34,554 nt of DNA, taken from an uncultured Clostridia bacterium. Lineage in GTDB: Bacteria; Bacillota; Clostridia; Christensenellales; CAG-138. Of the stretch, positions 1 to 8,224 are shown piece by piece. The stretch spans positions 1 to 34,554 of the forward strand of contig CAJOKM010000024.1 of NCBI GenBank assembly GCA_905235205.1. Reading direction: 5' to 3'. Each line of letters begins with the position of its first letter. The first letter of the stretch is position 1. A model generated the notes under the pieces. The model was not told where the DNA came from. It was given only the letters and a program-made list of their open reading frames with translations, and ran no database searches. The position numbers and the translations under genes are program-made.

Positions 1-202
1 AACATGAAGTACCGGTGTCCCGACAATCCGTGCGATTGCAGAACGGGTGGGGACAGGGACCTTTATTATGTTGACAAGCAGTTGGATCATGACCTGAAGC
101 AAAAACGAAGGAAGCACCTCTCTTTGGGGTGTCCCGAATGCCGGGGCTGCTTTTCAGATGATCATCCAAAGCAGATCAGACACGAATCAGGGGAGATTCT
201 GC
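1..202. other. left edge, no gene recognised
   Basis: I see no convincing coding frame here on either strand. Plus-strand frames lack a ribosome binding site and run antisense into the SDR gene; minus-strand frames are broken by stops. The 3' end of the SDR transcript should lie here, but no clear stem with a T-run is visible. Confidence 0.4.
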
Positions 203-1063
203 TTACTGCAACCCGCAGTATTCCAGGCTTTTACTCCAAAGCTCATCCCGGTTCTCTTTGCTGTAGGAAAGCTCGGAGGATTTCTTTATGCTCGTGCTTC
301 TGTCAAAGTACTGTCCGGATACGCCGTCAAACCGGCTGTCCACTGCAATCTGCGCCAGTGCGTCGGAAGACGTCTCTAATTCTCCGTAGCGATCCGGCAT
401 GGTGGTTTTTACAACCAATGCTCTTGCCTTATCCGTATGACCGCCGGAGAAGTTTGTGGCAGCCATGTAACCGGGATTGAAGGAGTTGACGGATACGGAC
501 GAGCCATGCTCCTTCAGCAGCTCATCCAGCTTGAGGGTAAAATAGATCGCGCAGAGCTTGGAATAGGAATAGCGCCGCCGATCCGCCATCGCCTCATGTG
601 CCGGATACTCCACGCCCTTCCACTCGATCCCTCCGGGAGGGTTGTGCATATCGCTTGTAATGTTGATGATGCGCCCGTCCTTCGCCATGTGCGGAAGAAG
701 GAGCTGCGTCAGCAGAAAATGCCCCAGATAGTTCGTGGCAAAGACCACCTCAAAGCCTTCTTCCGTCGTTCCGCTGTCCCGCATGGGAGAGATTCCGGCG
801 TTGTTGATCAGCACGTCCACCGTGCCGTATGCCTTTATGTAATTGTCCGTAAACGCTCTGACGGAGGACAGGAGAGAGGTATCGAGCCGCAGCGTCTCAA
901 CCGTCTCATTTCCCGTAGCGGCGATGATATCCGCTTTTGCCTGCGCCGCCTTTGCGTCATTCCTGCATGCAAGGATCACTCTGTTATCCTTGCATGCGGC
1001 GATCTTCTTTGCCGTTTCAAATCCGAGACCGGAGTTGGCTCCGGTGATGACAATGGTTTTCAC
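203..1063 (-). CDS. SDR-family NAD(P)-dependent oxidoreductase
   Basis: A 286-residue short-chain dehydrogenase. The N-terminal Rossmann motif TGANSGLG (residues 7-14), the NNAG motif near residue 87, a Ser in the ITSD segment and the catalytic YSYSK tetrad segment are all present, so it should be active. The long insert before YSYSK (HNPPGGIEWKG) resembles the retinol-dehydrogenase/protochlorophyllide-reductase-like branch; the substrate is unknown. The start codon is GTG, eight bases after an AAGGATGG ribosome site. It is the last gene of a minus-strand run (permease, Fe-alcohol dehydrogenase, esterase, SDR), which suggests a role in redox handling of an alcohol, ketone or aldehyde. Confidence 0.88.
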   Translation of the reverse strand: MKTIVITGANSGLGFETAKKIAACKDNRVILACRNDAKAAQAKADIIAATGNETVETLRLDTSLLSSVRAFTDNYIKAYGTVDVLINNAGISPMRDSGTTEEGFEVVFATNYLGHFLLTQLLLPHMAKDGRIINITSDMHNPPGGIEWKGVEYPAHEAMADRRRYSYSKLCAIYFTLKLDELLKEHGSSVSVNSFNPGYMAATNFSGGHTDKARALVVKTTMPDRYGELETSSDALAQIAVDSRFDGVSGQYFDRSTSIKKSSELSYSKENRDELWSKSLEYCGLQ

Positions 1064-1083
1064 GTTTTACCATCCTTTCCACT

Positions 1084-1116
1084 ACAGCGCCGCAGGAGAT
1101 CGTCCCGCGGCGCTGT
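1084..1116 (-). repeat. intercistronic inverted repeat
   Basis: Perfect 10-bp arms (ACAGCGCCGC / GCGGCGCTGT) separate the esterase stop from the SDR start. There is no T-run on either strand, so it is more likely an mRNA stabiliser or processing stem than an intrinsic terminator. Confidence 0.5.
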
Positions 1117-1152
1117 TCATATGGTATCATAGGATTCTGAAAATTGCGAGTA

Positions 1153-2295
1153 TTATTCGTTCTCCTGCTTTTCGGCGTTGCTGTCCGTTCCGATGTGTTC
1201 TGTGGGATCCGGAGCTTTTTCTCTCCCCTTTGCCCAGAAATACATGCCGAGTCCCAGCAGTCCGCTGACGCCGCACACGATTGCCGCGGCGGTATACGCT
1301 TTCCACCAGCAGAATCCGGCGGCAATCAGCAGAAAGATAACTACGGTCAAAAACCGCTGCGTACCCGCGTATTGTGTTCCACCCGTCTGAAGCGGATCGG
1401 ACGGTTCATCACCGTCGCGCGGTTCGCCCATCTGAACGAGAAAGACAATCTGCTCCAGTGCAAGATCTGCCTCCGGAATCGGAAACAGCGGATAAACATG
1501 ATTCATGTCCCGACCGACGATCAACTGACTGCCCTTCAGCTTGCTGCAAAACTCTACCACGTCCGGATGAAAGATTTCCCGCGTACCGATGAACACCGAG
1601 ATGTTTTTCAGCACAGAAAGATCGCCGAACGTCGGGCTGACCCGTTCATCGGTCAGATCAAGATCGCCCGCCCAGTATTTGGCGTAGATGCGAAGAGAAG
1701 GCGCCCAGAGGAACGGGTCTTTCTTTTGCAGTTTTGTGATACCGGGATTGTCGGTGCGCAAATCCACCCACGGAGAAAAGAGGATCGTTTTGTCGGGGAG
1801 TTTCAGCCCCTGTTTTGCCCATTCCAGTTCGAGGCTCAACGCCAGTCCTCCGCCGGACGAATCCCCCATCAGAATCGTCTCAACATCCGGATCCAGCGTG
1901 CGGTACAGTTCTGTCAGCAGGTGAAAAGACTCTTTCCATGTGGCATACGGAATCAGAGGATACAGCGGGACAATACATTTTGCACCGGTTTTTGCGCAGA
2001 TCTTATTGATCAAGGCCCAATGAGCAGGTTCAATATTCGCGTGAAAACCGCCGCCGTGGAGATAGAGGATCGTCTTCTGACCGGGTTCGGTTTCGTTGAC
2101 CGTAAAGACCTGCATATCTTCCAACGCATCTTCGCGCACCGGTACGGACAGCTTCACGCTTTCCGGTATCTGATAAGCCGGTGCAGGCGCATCTTTCAGC
2201 GCCTCGATGGATGCGATCACTTCCGCATCGCTGCGGGGCTTGTACTTCTGCCTCAAAGATAAACTTACGATTCGAGCTCTCAAAGATCTGCCCAT
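1153..2295 (-). CDS. alpha/beta-hydrolase (HSL-type esterase) with C-terminal membrane hairpin
   Basis: A 380-residue protein. The start at 2295 is chosen because AAGGAGA lies just upstream; the frame extends 22 codons further without a better site. The oxyanion motif HGGG (80-83), the nucleophile elbow GDSSGG (Ser146), an acidic residue near Glu240 and His266 mark a hormone-sensitive-lipase-like carboxylesterase. After a polar linker (290-312) come two hydrophobic stretches, about 315-331 and 334-353, and a charged tail, so the enzyme is probably anchored in the membrane. That tail is not usual for this family. It lies between an Fe-alcohol dehydrogenase and an SDR, so it may hydrolyse an ester or lactone feeding them; this is inference. 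Confidence 0.85.
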   Translation of the reverse strand: MGRSLRARIVSLSLRQKYKPRSDAEVIASIEALKDAPAPAYQIPESVKLSVPVREDALEDMQVFTVNETEPGQKTILYLHGGGFHANIEPAHWALINKICAKTGAKCIVPLYPLIPYATWKESFHLLTELYRTLDPDVETILMGDSSGGGLALSLELEWAKQGLKLPDKTILFSPWVDLRTDNPGITKLQKKDPFLWAPSLRIYAKYWAGDLDLTDERVSPTFGDLSVLKNISVFIGTREIFHPDVVEFCSKLKGSQLIVGRDMNHVYPLFPIPEADLALEQIVFLVQMGEPRDGDEPSDPLQTGGTQYAGTQRFLTVVIFLLIAAGFCWWKAYTAAAIVCGVSGLLGLGMYFWAKGREKAPDPTEHIGTDSNAEKQENE

Positions 2296-2328
2296 GCTGA
2301 CGTTCTCCTTTCGGTAAGAAATGACGGA

Positions 2329-2354
2329 CCCTTTCGCCGCAAAGGACGAAAGGG
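2329..2354 (-). repeat. intercistronic hairpin
   Basis: CCCTTTCG / CGAAAGGG arms with a 10-base loop, in the gap between the Fe-alcohol dehydrogenase stop and the esterase start. No T-run follows, so read-through is expected. Confidence 0.45.
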
Positions 2355-2371
2355 CCGACATGAGAGGGTAG

Positions 2372-3562
2372 TTATCTTGACAAAGACTTTGTCAGAATTC
2401 TTGTAAGGCTTTCCTTGTCCAAACGCCAACAATCGGCATTGACGATTGTACCGGACTGCGATACCAGTTCAGCCATAGCGTCAATGTCCGGATCCACGAC
2501 GCCGTAACGCGTCAGATCGAGCCGATAAAGACCGATCTGCTGCATCATATCCACGACGGCATTCAGGAAACACAATGCGCCGTCTCTGTCTGAAATACCG
2601 TCGACGGGAAGCCCCATCGCTTTTGCCGCACGCGTCAGTTTGTCGTTGACGGTATCCTGCGCAATGACTTCCTCATAGTACGCTTCAAACACCGTTGCAA
2701 GCCCTGCGCCGTGCGGAAGACGCGGAAAATACGCGCTGAGCGCATGTTCGAGAGGGTGCTCGGAGGAGCTGCCCGCCTGTGCCAGCACGATGCCTGCCAG
2801 ATTGCTCGCCGCCGCCAAAGCGCAGCGTGCTTCCTCATCCCTGCCGTTCTCCACCGCGCGCGGCAGGTATTCGCCGATCAAACGAATCGCTTCCAGCGCG
2901 TACATATCGGTGACGGCGTTGTTCTTTTTGATCAGCAAGCCCTCCAGCGCATGGGTGAACGCGTCAAATCCCTGAAACGCGGTCAGATGCTTCGGCACGG
3001 TATAAGTCAGTTCCGGATCGATGATCGCAATCTTCGAGAACAGCAGCGGCGAAAAGATAACCTGCTTTTCGTTGGTTGCTTCGTTGGAGATGACTGCCAC
3101 ATAGCTGACCTCGCTGCCCGTGCCCGCAGTCGTAGGGACTGCAATGATCGGAAGCGCACCGTCGGTAATCGGCTTTCTGCCGCCGGAACCGCTCACGACG
3201 TAATCCCAGCATTTGCCGCCGTTTTTCAGGACGACAGCCATACCCTTTGCGCAATCGATGGAACTGCCGCCGCCCAGCGCCACAATGAAATCGCAGCCCT
3301 GTGCCGCCGCAAAAGCGGCGGCACGGTCTACAAGGTTTGTATCCGGATTCGTACCGATCTCGGCAAAGACGGCTGCACCGATGTTCTGTTCCGCAAGCAG
3401 GCTCTTGACACGAGCCGCATATGCGTCCATGGAACCGTCGCCGGCTGTGACAATGACCGCCTTGGTTCCCGGCAGTTTCAGATCCTTCAGGCGATTCAAT
3501 GCGCCTTTGCCGTAGATGATATTGACCGGAGAATAGAAGCTAAACGGATTGCTGTTGAACAT
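2372..3562 (-). CDS. iron-containing alcohol dehydrogenase
   Basis: A 396-residue group III (Fe-dependent) alcohol dehydrogenase. It shows the NAD-binding GGGSS motif (97-101), a PTTAGTGSE segment (143-151), and the metal ligands Asp200 and His204 (GFDAFTHALEG) with His269 and His284 (LPHGAG). Length and motifs fit the aldehyde/alcohol or 4-hydroxybutyrate dehydrogenase branches, which cannot be separated by eye. It starts six bases after the permease stop with no good ribosome site of its own, so it is probably translated by coupling to the permease. Likely role: NAD(H)-linked interconversion of an aldehyde and a primary alcohol. Confidence 0.92.
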   Translation of the reverse strand: MFNSNPFSFYSPVNIIYGKGALNRLKDLKLPGTKAVIVTAGDGSMDAYAARVKSLLAEQNIGAAVFAEIGTNPDTNLVDRAAAFAAAQGCDFIVALGGGSSIDCAKGMAVVLKNGGKCWDYVVSGSGGRKPITDGALPIIAVPTTAGTGSEVSYVAVISNEATNEKQVIFSPLLFSKIAIIDPELTYTVPKHLTAFQGFDAFTHALEGLLIKKNNAVTDMYALEAIRLIGEYLPRAVENGRDEEARCALAAASNLAGIVLAQAGSSSEHPLEHALSAYFPRLPHGAGLATVFEAYYEEVIAQDTVNDKLTRAAKAMGLPVDGISDRDGALCFLNAVVDMMQQIGLYRLDLTRYGVVDPDIDAMAELVSQSGTIVNADCWRLDKESLTRILTKSLSR

Positions 3563-3568
3563 GTTTCA

Positions 3569-4954
3569 TCAGAATGCCAGACCGAGCGAACACAGGAATG
3601 TCGCCAGTACGGTTGCAAGGCCCGTGATGAGAACCGTCTCCACAAAAACATACTTGTAAACCATCTTGTGGTCTACGCAGAACACCTGGAAGCCGTTCAT
3701 GATTGCTGCGCTGTGCGGCAGAGAATCGAAGACGCCGGTGGTCATAACGCTCAGACGGTGCAGAACCGGGAGAGACCAGCCGCTGGCTGCAAACACGCCG
3801 CCGAGCTTGCCGAGGACGATCTGCAGACCGCCTGCTGCCGTTGCGGTGATACCGCAGGCAACGCTGATCGAACCGACAAGAATCCACAGCGTGGACGGAC
3901 CTGCCGTTGCGCCGGTGATGACGGTTTCGATGTTGCTGACGAGCCAGGTATAGAACGGCGTAGAGGAAACAACCGCGCCGAAGCCGACGATCGCACAGAA
4001 GTTTGCGACGACGGAAATGCCGACGGGAACCGCTTTCTCAACGTCCTTGAAAATCTGCTTGGGCTTATAGGTCTTGAAGTGGAAGATCACAACCGCAAGG
4101 CAGCCGACGAGCATGCTGAGCGACGGGGAAACGCCGAGGTTCAGCACGACGAACATAACGATGAGCGGGAGAAGTGCCAAAAGCAGTTTGCCGAGACGAA
4201 CGATGAAGGGCTTCTTGACGCCTTCCTCTTCCGTGGTCTGTCTTTCGGGATAGCGCTCATCGAGTTTCGTACCGGTGGGGAAGAAGCCCTCGCCGGAGTT
4301 GATTGACTTTTTGATGACGAAGTAGCTGTAGATCAGGGTGAGAACCATTGCGAATGCAAAGGTGATCAGCGTGATGCCCGGCAGGGACATCAGAGAAGTT
4401 CCCCAAACCTGGTTCGGAATAATGTTGTTGACCTGCGCGATACCGGGGATGAAGCATGCCACGGTGCTGCCGCCGCCCCAGATGCTGAGGTATGCGAGAT
4501 GCCACGGAATGTTCATCTTCTTGAACAGGTCACGTGCGATACCGGTGAGCATGAAGACGTAAACGATCGCGTTGACGCCGCCGATGATCAGGATCGCCTG
4601 GATGACGCCGAGCGCAAGAACCGCAGCAAATGCTTTGCCGACCGGCGTTTTTGCCTTGTTCACCAGTTTCATGATCGATGTCGCTATAACGGTCGTTGCA
4701 CCGGACTCGGCAAGCATGAACGAGAACAGCGTGCTCGTAATGAAGAGCAGCATGTACTGTCTTACATACTCCGCAAAACCGGACATAAACACGCCCGTAA
4801 TGCCCTGCCAGGGCCACTGACCCGAGAATGCCAGAACAACGACGCTGGCAAGGATCGAGTACAGAAGAATGTTGATTCGTCTGTACGCGCAGAAGATCAG
4901 TATCGCGATACCCAGCACGATGCCGACCAGACTGAGGATTTCAATTGTTCCCAT
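3569..4954 (-). CDS. GntP/citrate-type permease
   Basis: A 461-residue, very hydrophobic protein with roughly eleven to twelve predicted membrane spans, resembling the GntP/CitM-like ion-transporter superfamily of carboxylate/gluconate carriers. A cytoplasmic loop rich in charged residues (TKLDERYPERQTTEEEGVKK, near residue 230) divides two halves. The start at 4954 follows an AAAAGGAG site. It is the first gene of the run ending in the SDR at 203 and probably imports the organic acid that the run metabolises. The substrate is not visible in the sequence. Confidence 0.82.
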   Translation of the reverse strand: MGTIEILSLVGIVLGIAILIFCAYRRINILLYSILASVVVLAFSGQWPWQGITGVFMSGFAEYVRQYMLLFITSTLFSFMLAESGATTVIATSIMKLVNKAKTPVGKAFAAVLALGVIQAILIIGGVNAIVYVFMLTGIARDLFKKMNIPWHLAYLSIWGGGSTVACFIPGIAQVNNIIPNQVWGTSLMSLPGITLITFAFAMVLTLIYSYFVIKKSINSGEGFFPTGTKLDERYPERQTTEEEGVKKPFIVRLGKLLLALLPLIVMFVVLNLGVSPSLSMLVGCLAVVIFHFKTYKPKQIFKDVEKAVPVGISVVANFCAIVGFGAVVSSTPFYTWLVSNIETVITGATAGPSTLWILVGSISVACGITATAAGGLQIVLGKLGGVFAASGWSLPVLHRLSVMTTGVFDSLPHSAAIMNGFQVFCVDHKMVYKYVFVETVLITGLATVLATFLCSLGLAF

Positions 4955-5216
4955 ACTTTACTCCTTTTCCTTTCATATTTTTTTAGAGTTTCTCTATCCT
5001 GAAAATATCGATCTGTCTGATGAGAGCTCCCACCTCCGTTTCCGTGCGCAAAGCGGTATATTTATACCTTATTTCATCATAAATCTATCATGTTGGACCA
5101 AAATCGCCATCATCCCGCGGCGTGGATGTTTGGGGTGGTTTTTTTGCATTGTCCTCCGTTTTTCATCCTGAAAGCACCCGTGCGGGTGAATTTTCTAATC
5201 CCTTCAGGCGTCGCGT
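4955..5216 (-). other. intergenic region upstream of the permease operon
   Basis: The region contains a short CACCCG/CGGGTG hairpin at 5175-5188 downstream of lplA (a weak terminator at best), an inverted repeat GGTATA-2-TATACC at 5055-5068 that could be a promoter or operator element, and a 26-codon open frame at 5069-5149 preceded by GGAGGACA. I see no consensus promoter, but the permease operon must start somewhere here. There is no convincing gene. Confidence 0.35.
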
Positions 5217-6200
5217 TCAGTGCATCAGAAGCGAATACAGGTCGCTCGGGCGTATACCCTTCATGTATGTATCCGTGTCGATCCGGTTCAGGTGCTCCGC
5301 CAACGAATCGTCCAGCCACATGCCGCACAGCTGTCGTTCGAGATCGTGAATATCGCCGTTCCCGAAGAAATCGCCGTAAAAATGGATGTCCTCGATTTTG
5401 CCTTCGCTCACTTTCATCAGCACCGTCACGAGTCCGGCCGGAAACTTCATTTCCTTTCGCATGTCATACGCCGGGGATGCGCCGAAGTTCCATTCCCACG
5501 TCGCATATTTTTCGTCCCGCAAAGCCTGGATCTCTTTGATCTGCTCCGACGTCAGTATCGCTGTCGTTGGATGTGATGTTGAAAAGATCTGATCTCTCAG
5601 AAGCGCTTTGAACGTCTCCATGTCGATCGGCTCGGGCGCGTTTGCATTGATCGTGGTGACACGGCTTCTGACCGACTTGACCGCTTTGGATGAAAACTTT
5701 ACATCCTTGACGCGCAGCGCTTCCGAAACGACGCCGAGATCGGAGTCGAGCATGATACATCCATGGTGCATCAATCTCCCTTTTTTGGAGTACTGGGAGT
5801 TGCCGGAGAATTTCGCGCCGTCTATGGTAACGTCATTGCGTCCGTTGAACTCCGCCTTGACGCCGATCGTCTTCAACGTCTCGATCAGCGGAAGAACAAA
5901 CGCACGAAAATTGAACTCTTCAATCTTGTTTTGATCAACGATAAATGTGAAGTTCAGGTTTCCCATGTCGTGATAGACCGCACCGCCGCCGGAGAGTCTT
6001 CTTGCAACACGGATGCCATGCTCCTCCACATATTGGCGGTTGATTTCCTCCGCCGTGTTCTGATACTTGCCGACCACGATTGTATTTGCGTTCTGCCACA
6101 GCAGAAAATAGGATTCGGTTCGATCCATTTTCTCAAAGAAGTATTCTTCGAGCGCAAGATTGAAATATGGATCCGTGCTGTTAGATTCGTAATAGATCAT
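5217..6200 (-). CDS. lplA: lipoate-protein ligase
   Basis: A 327-residue LplA-type enzyme, which activates free lipoate with ATP and attaches it to a lysine of lipoyl domains. The family motif RRLSGGGAVYH (67-77), the lipoyl-AMP-binding GNLNFTF segment and the catalytic lysine context GAKFSGNSQ (Lys130) are intact. After about residue 240 comes the accessory C-terminal domain, so both halves are in one chain. Its start codon overlaps the stop of the upstream hydrolase (ATGA), indicating translational coupling. Its place beside two lipoyl-domain modules and lpdA says it modifies the free lipoyl proteins at 14787 and 23677. No lipoate synthase is seen, suggesting use of scavenged lipoate. Confidence 0.95.
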   Translation of the reverse strand: MIYYESNSTDPYFNLALEEYFFEKMDRTESYFLLWQNANTIVVGKYQNTAEEINRQYVEEHGIRVARRLSGGGAVYHDMGNLNFTFIVDQNKIEEFNFRAFVLPLIETLKTIGVKAEFNGRNDVTIDGAKFSGNSQYSKKGRLMHHGCIMLDSDLGVVSEALRVKDVKFSSKAVKSVRSRVTTINANAPEPIDMETFKALLRDQIFSTSHPTTAILTSEQIKEIQALRDEKYATWEWNFGASPAYDMRKEMKFPAGLVTVLMKVSEGKIEDIHFYGDFFGNGDIHDLERQLCGMWLDDSLAEHLNRIDTDTYMKGIRPSDLYSLLMH

Positions 6201-6994
6201 TCGTTTATTCCTCCGTCGTATTGAATGGATATGACTTTGTAACCCTCTTCCGTGAGCTCCGCCGCAATGCCGGGCACATCACAGATCAGGCAATCGGGAA
6301 GCGCATCCTTCTGCCGATCCAGATTCCTTCCTGCAAGTTTTGCCATGCGGTATTGATCGTCTTCCGGCAGCGGCAGATGGCATAGGAGCGTCAAAGCCGG
6401 ATGGATTCTGTTCAGGAATGCTCGCCCGCGATCCTGATTGATCTCCACAAAGTTCGCAGTCATAAGATCGATCCGTTTACCGGCAAGATAGGGGCTGAAC
6501 TGCTCGTATGTCGTTTCGGCGTCGCCCAGCGCAAGCAGATTGACGTGCTCCGGCAAAAACTCCAGCAGATAACTGAAATGTTCTCCCGGCAGGACATCCT
6601 GCGGTCCGTCATGCCGTGTCGGTATCGCCGTGATGCGCAGCGTTTCATCCTCAAAGACCTTGCCGCCGTGCATTGGGTCTGGCATCAGGCGCAGCTTCGT
6701 TTCGGGAATGCCGGCTTCGTACACATCGGGCGGCAGGATCACCGGCGTTCCGTCTCCGGAATAGCGCAGAAGCGCGTCACCGTCGCAATGATCCTCATGC
6801 CGATGCGTCACGATCAGCATTGTGACGTCGGAGAACTGTCCGGTACGTGTCAGGATCTTTTCGAGCACGTTCTTCGGCATCGCGCTGAACGGATAATGCC
6901 GCCTTGTAAACACCGCATCGAGAAGAATACGATGCTTTTGCGCCGTTATGAAAAAGCCTGTGTTCGTGAGATACGAAATTCGAATTTTCTGCAT
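6197..6994 (-). CDS. metallo-beta-lactamase-fold hydrolase
   Basis: A 265-residue protein. The start at 6994 is preferred over an upstream ATG because GGAG sits eight bases ahead of it and the beta-sheet start (KIRISYLTNTGFFI) begins there. The metal-binding motif HRHEDH (64-69) is complete, with further His/Asp ligands downstream (TRHDGPQD, GDAE). It resembles UlaG-like lactonases and uncharacterised MBL hydrolases. The stop overlaps the lplA start by ATGA, so the two are made together. A hydrolase releasing lipoate or lipoamide, or a lactone opener for the catabolic pathway, are both possible; neither is shown by the sequence. Confidence 0.82.
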   Translation of the reverse strand: MQKIRISYLTNTGFFITAQKHRILLDAVFTRRHYPFSAMPKNVLEKILTRTGQFSDVTMLIVTHRHEDHCDGDALLRYSGDGTPVILPPDVYEAGIPETKLRLMPDPMHGGKVFEDETLRITAIPTRHDGPQDVLPGEHFSYLLEFLPEHVNLLALGDAETTYEQFSPYLAGKRIDLMTANFVEINQDRGRAFLNRIHPALTLLCHLPLPEDDQYRMAKLAGRNLDRQKDALPDCLICDVPGIAAELTEEGYKVISIQYDGGINE

Positions 6995-7037
6995 AGTATA
7001 TGCTCCGCACGCTCGCAAAAAGAACGCAAGATTCTCC

Positions 7038-7066
7038 TTGCTATATAGTTTCATATATGTTAAAAT
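7038..7066 (+). promoter_or_regulatory. sigma-A promoter of LuxR-type regulator 1
   Basis: -35 TTGCTA (7038-7043), 17-bp spacer, -10 TAAAAT (7061-7066). Transcription should begin near 7073, about 57 bases before the start codon at 7130. Confidence 0.7.
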
Positions 7067-7076
7067 GAATAGCAAT

Positions 7077-7093
7077 GGTTACTTTGCGTAACC
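7077..7093 (+). promoter_or_regulatory. possible operator palindrome
   Basis: GGTTAC-5-GTAACC, a perfect inverted repeat just downstream of the predicted transcription start of regulator 1. Its position suits repression or autoregulation. I see no second copy at the other promoters. Confidence 0.45.
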
Positions 7094-7129
7094 GTTCCCA
7101 CAATCGGCAGTTTTTTCGGAGGACTTGTT

Positions 7130-8224
7130 ATGGCATTGCCGAAACTCGAAAACCTTAAGCAGGAAGATCTGATCAAGCTCATCCGGTTTTCATCCGATTT
7201 GAGCGAGAGCTTCCACGACTTTATCAACGCTACGTTCCGAAGTCTTGAAACGAACTTTGATCTGCCCATCTCAACGTATACGATTTTCGGATACAATCGC
7301 GACGGCACGCCGCGCGTCCTTCGCAACTACAGCAACTTCTTCAGCTCTTCGGACCTTGAGTTTTACAACACCAAAGGCATCGTGCAGGATCGTTCCTTCC
7401 GGCAGAGCACGATCGATTGGGCAAAAAACTCCAACAAATACGTGTTTGTTACCGATTATCGCAAACAGTCCGAAGATTCGTTTGCAAAACGAATGCAGCA
7501 ATCCGGCATTCGCTTTCAGGTTCGCCTCGGCGCACATAAGCGCGGCGTAACGCCGCTGCATGTTCTGTCCGTCTATCTCCCGGAAGGCACGCCGGAGCCG
7601 GACGAGTATCAGATGCAGCTGTTCAGCGCGATCGGGCGTCTTTTCAGCGAACAGGTCGGAAACTACAAGCGCATCTCTCGGTGTGAAACAACCTCCGGCT
7701 TCTTCCTGCAGTATCTGGATATGCAGGAACACGGCGTTGCCATCTATGAGCCGTTCGGCAATGTGCTCGAGTATAACCGTGCATTTGCACAACTGATCGC
7801 GCGAAACTGCGGAGCAAAACCCGCTCGTACGGTCATCAACGATCTGCTCGACAGGCGCGAGGGCGGCGAACAATCGGCTTCGGAATCCATTGCATACGAC
7901 GACATCCAATTCACCGTTTATGAAATCAACGATGCGCACATCGGTAATTTCCCGTTCCAGGTGATTCTTGCACAGCAGGAGCAGACCGCGACCGCCGCGA
8001 AGCCCGCGCTTCGGAAGCAATATCTTCAGCACGAGCTTACGCTGCGGGAAATCGAGGTCATCACGCTGATCGAAAGCGGACTGTCGAACCAGGAGATCGC
8101 GAAAAAGCTTGTCATCTCCATGTCAACCGTCAAGACACATATCAAGAACATCTTTTCCAAATATGCCGTTCATTCCCGAACAGAGCTGCTGCGCAAACTG
8201 CAGGAGGAAGCTCAGGGCTTGTGA
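7130..8224 (+). CDS. LuxR-type transcriptional regulator 1
   Basis: A 364-residue protein, the only clear plus-strand gene. The C-terminal residues from about 303 form a LuxR/GerE helix-turn-helix (LTLREIEVITLIESGLSNQE, then STVKTHIKNIFSKY). The N-terminal 290 residues contain a sensor-like region I do not recognise as a named domain, possibly GAF/PAS-like, including a PLHVLSVYLPEG segment that recurs as PLHVLSVFKTTE in the regulator at 26704. No phospho-acceptor receiver domain is visible. GGAGG lies eight bases before the ATG. It is divergent from the MBL-lplA pair and convergent with lpdA, overlapping it by 13 bases, so it probably controls module 1 and/or lplA in response to a small molecule. 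Confidence 0.88.
   Translation: MALPKLENLKQEDLIKLIRFSSDLSESFHDFINATFRSLETNFDLPISTYTIFGYNRDGTPRVLRNYSNFFSSSDLEFYNTKGIVQDRSFRQSTIDWAKNSNKYVFVTDYRKQSEDSFAKRMQQSGIRFQVRLGAHKRGVTPLHVLSVYLPEGTPEPDEYQMQLFSAIGRLFSEQVGNYKRISRCETTSGFFLQYLDMQEHGVAIYEPFGNVLEYNRAFAQLIARNCGAKPARTVINDLLDRREGGEQSASESIAYDDIQFTVYEINDAHIGNFPFQVILAQQEQTATAAKPALRKQYLQHELTLREIEVITLIESGLSNQEIAKKLVISMSTVKTHIKNIFSKYAVHSRTELLRKLQEEAQGL

Noticed and set aside
4..480. Plus-strand open frame of 158 codons at the left edge
   Set aside because: It has no ribosome site and runs antisense across the clearly coding SDR gene.
4994..5006. CTATCCTGAAAAT shared with 26666-26678, near two promoters
   Set aside because: A 13-base match is expected several times by chance in a window this long.
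5069..5149. 26-codon minus-strand frame with GGAGGACA before its ATG
   Set aside because: The ribosome-site spacing is only about three bases and the peptide has no recognisable feature; could be a leader peptide but support is too thin.
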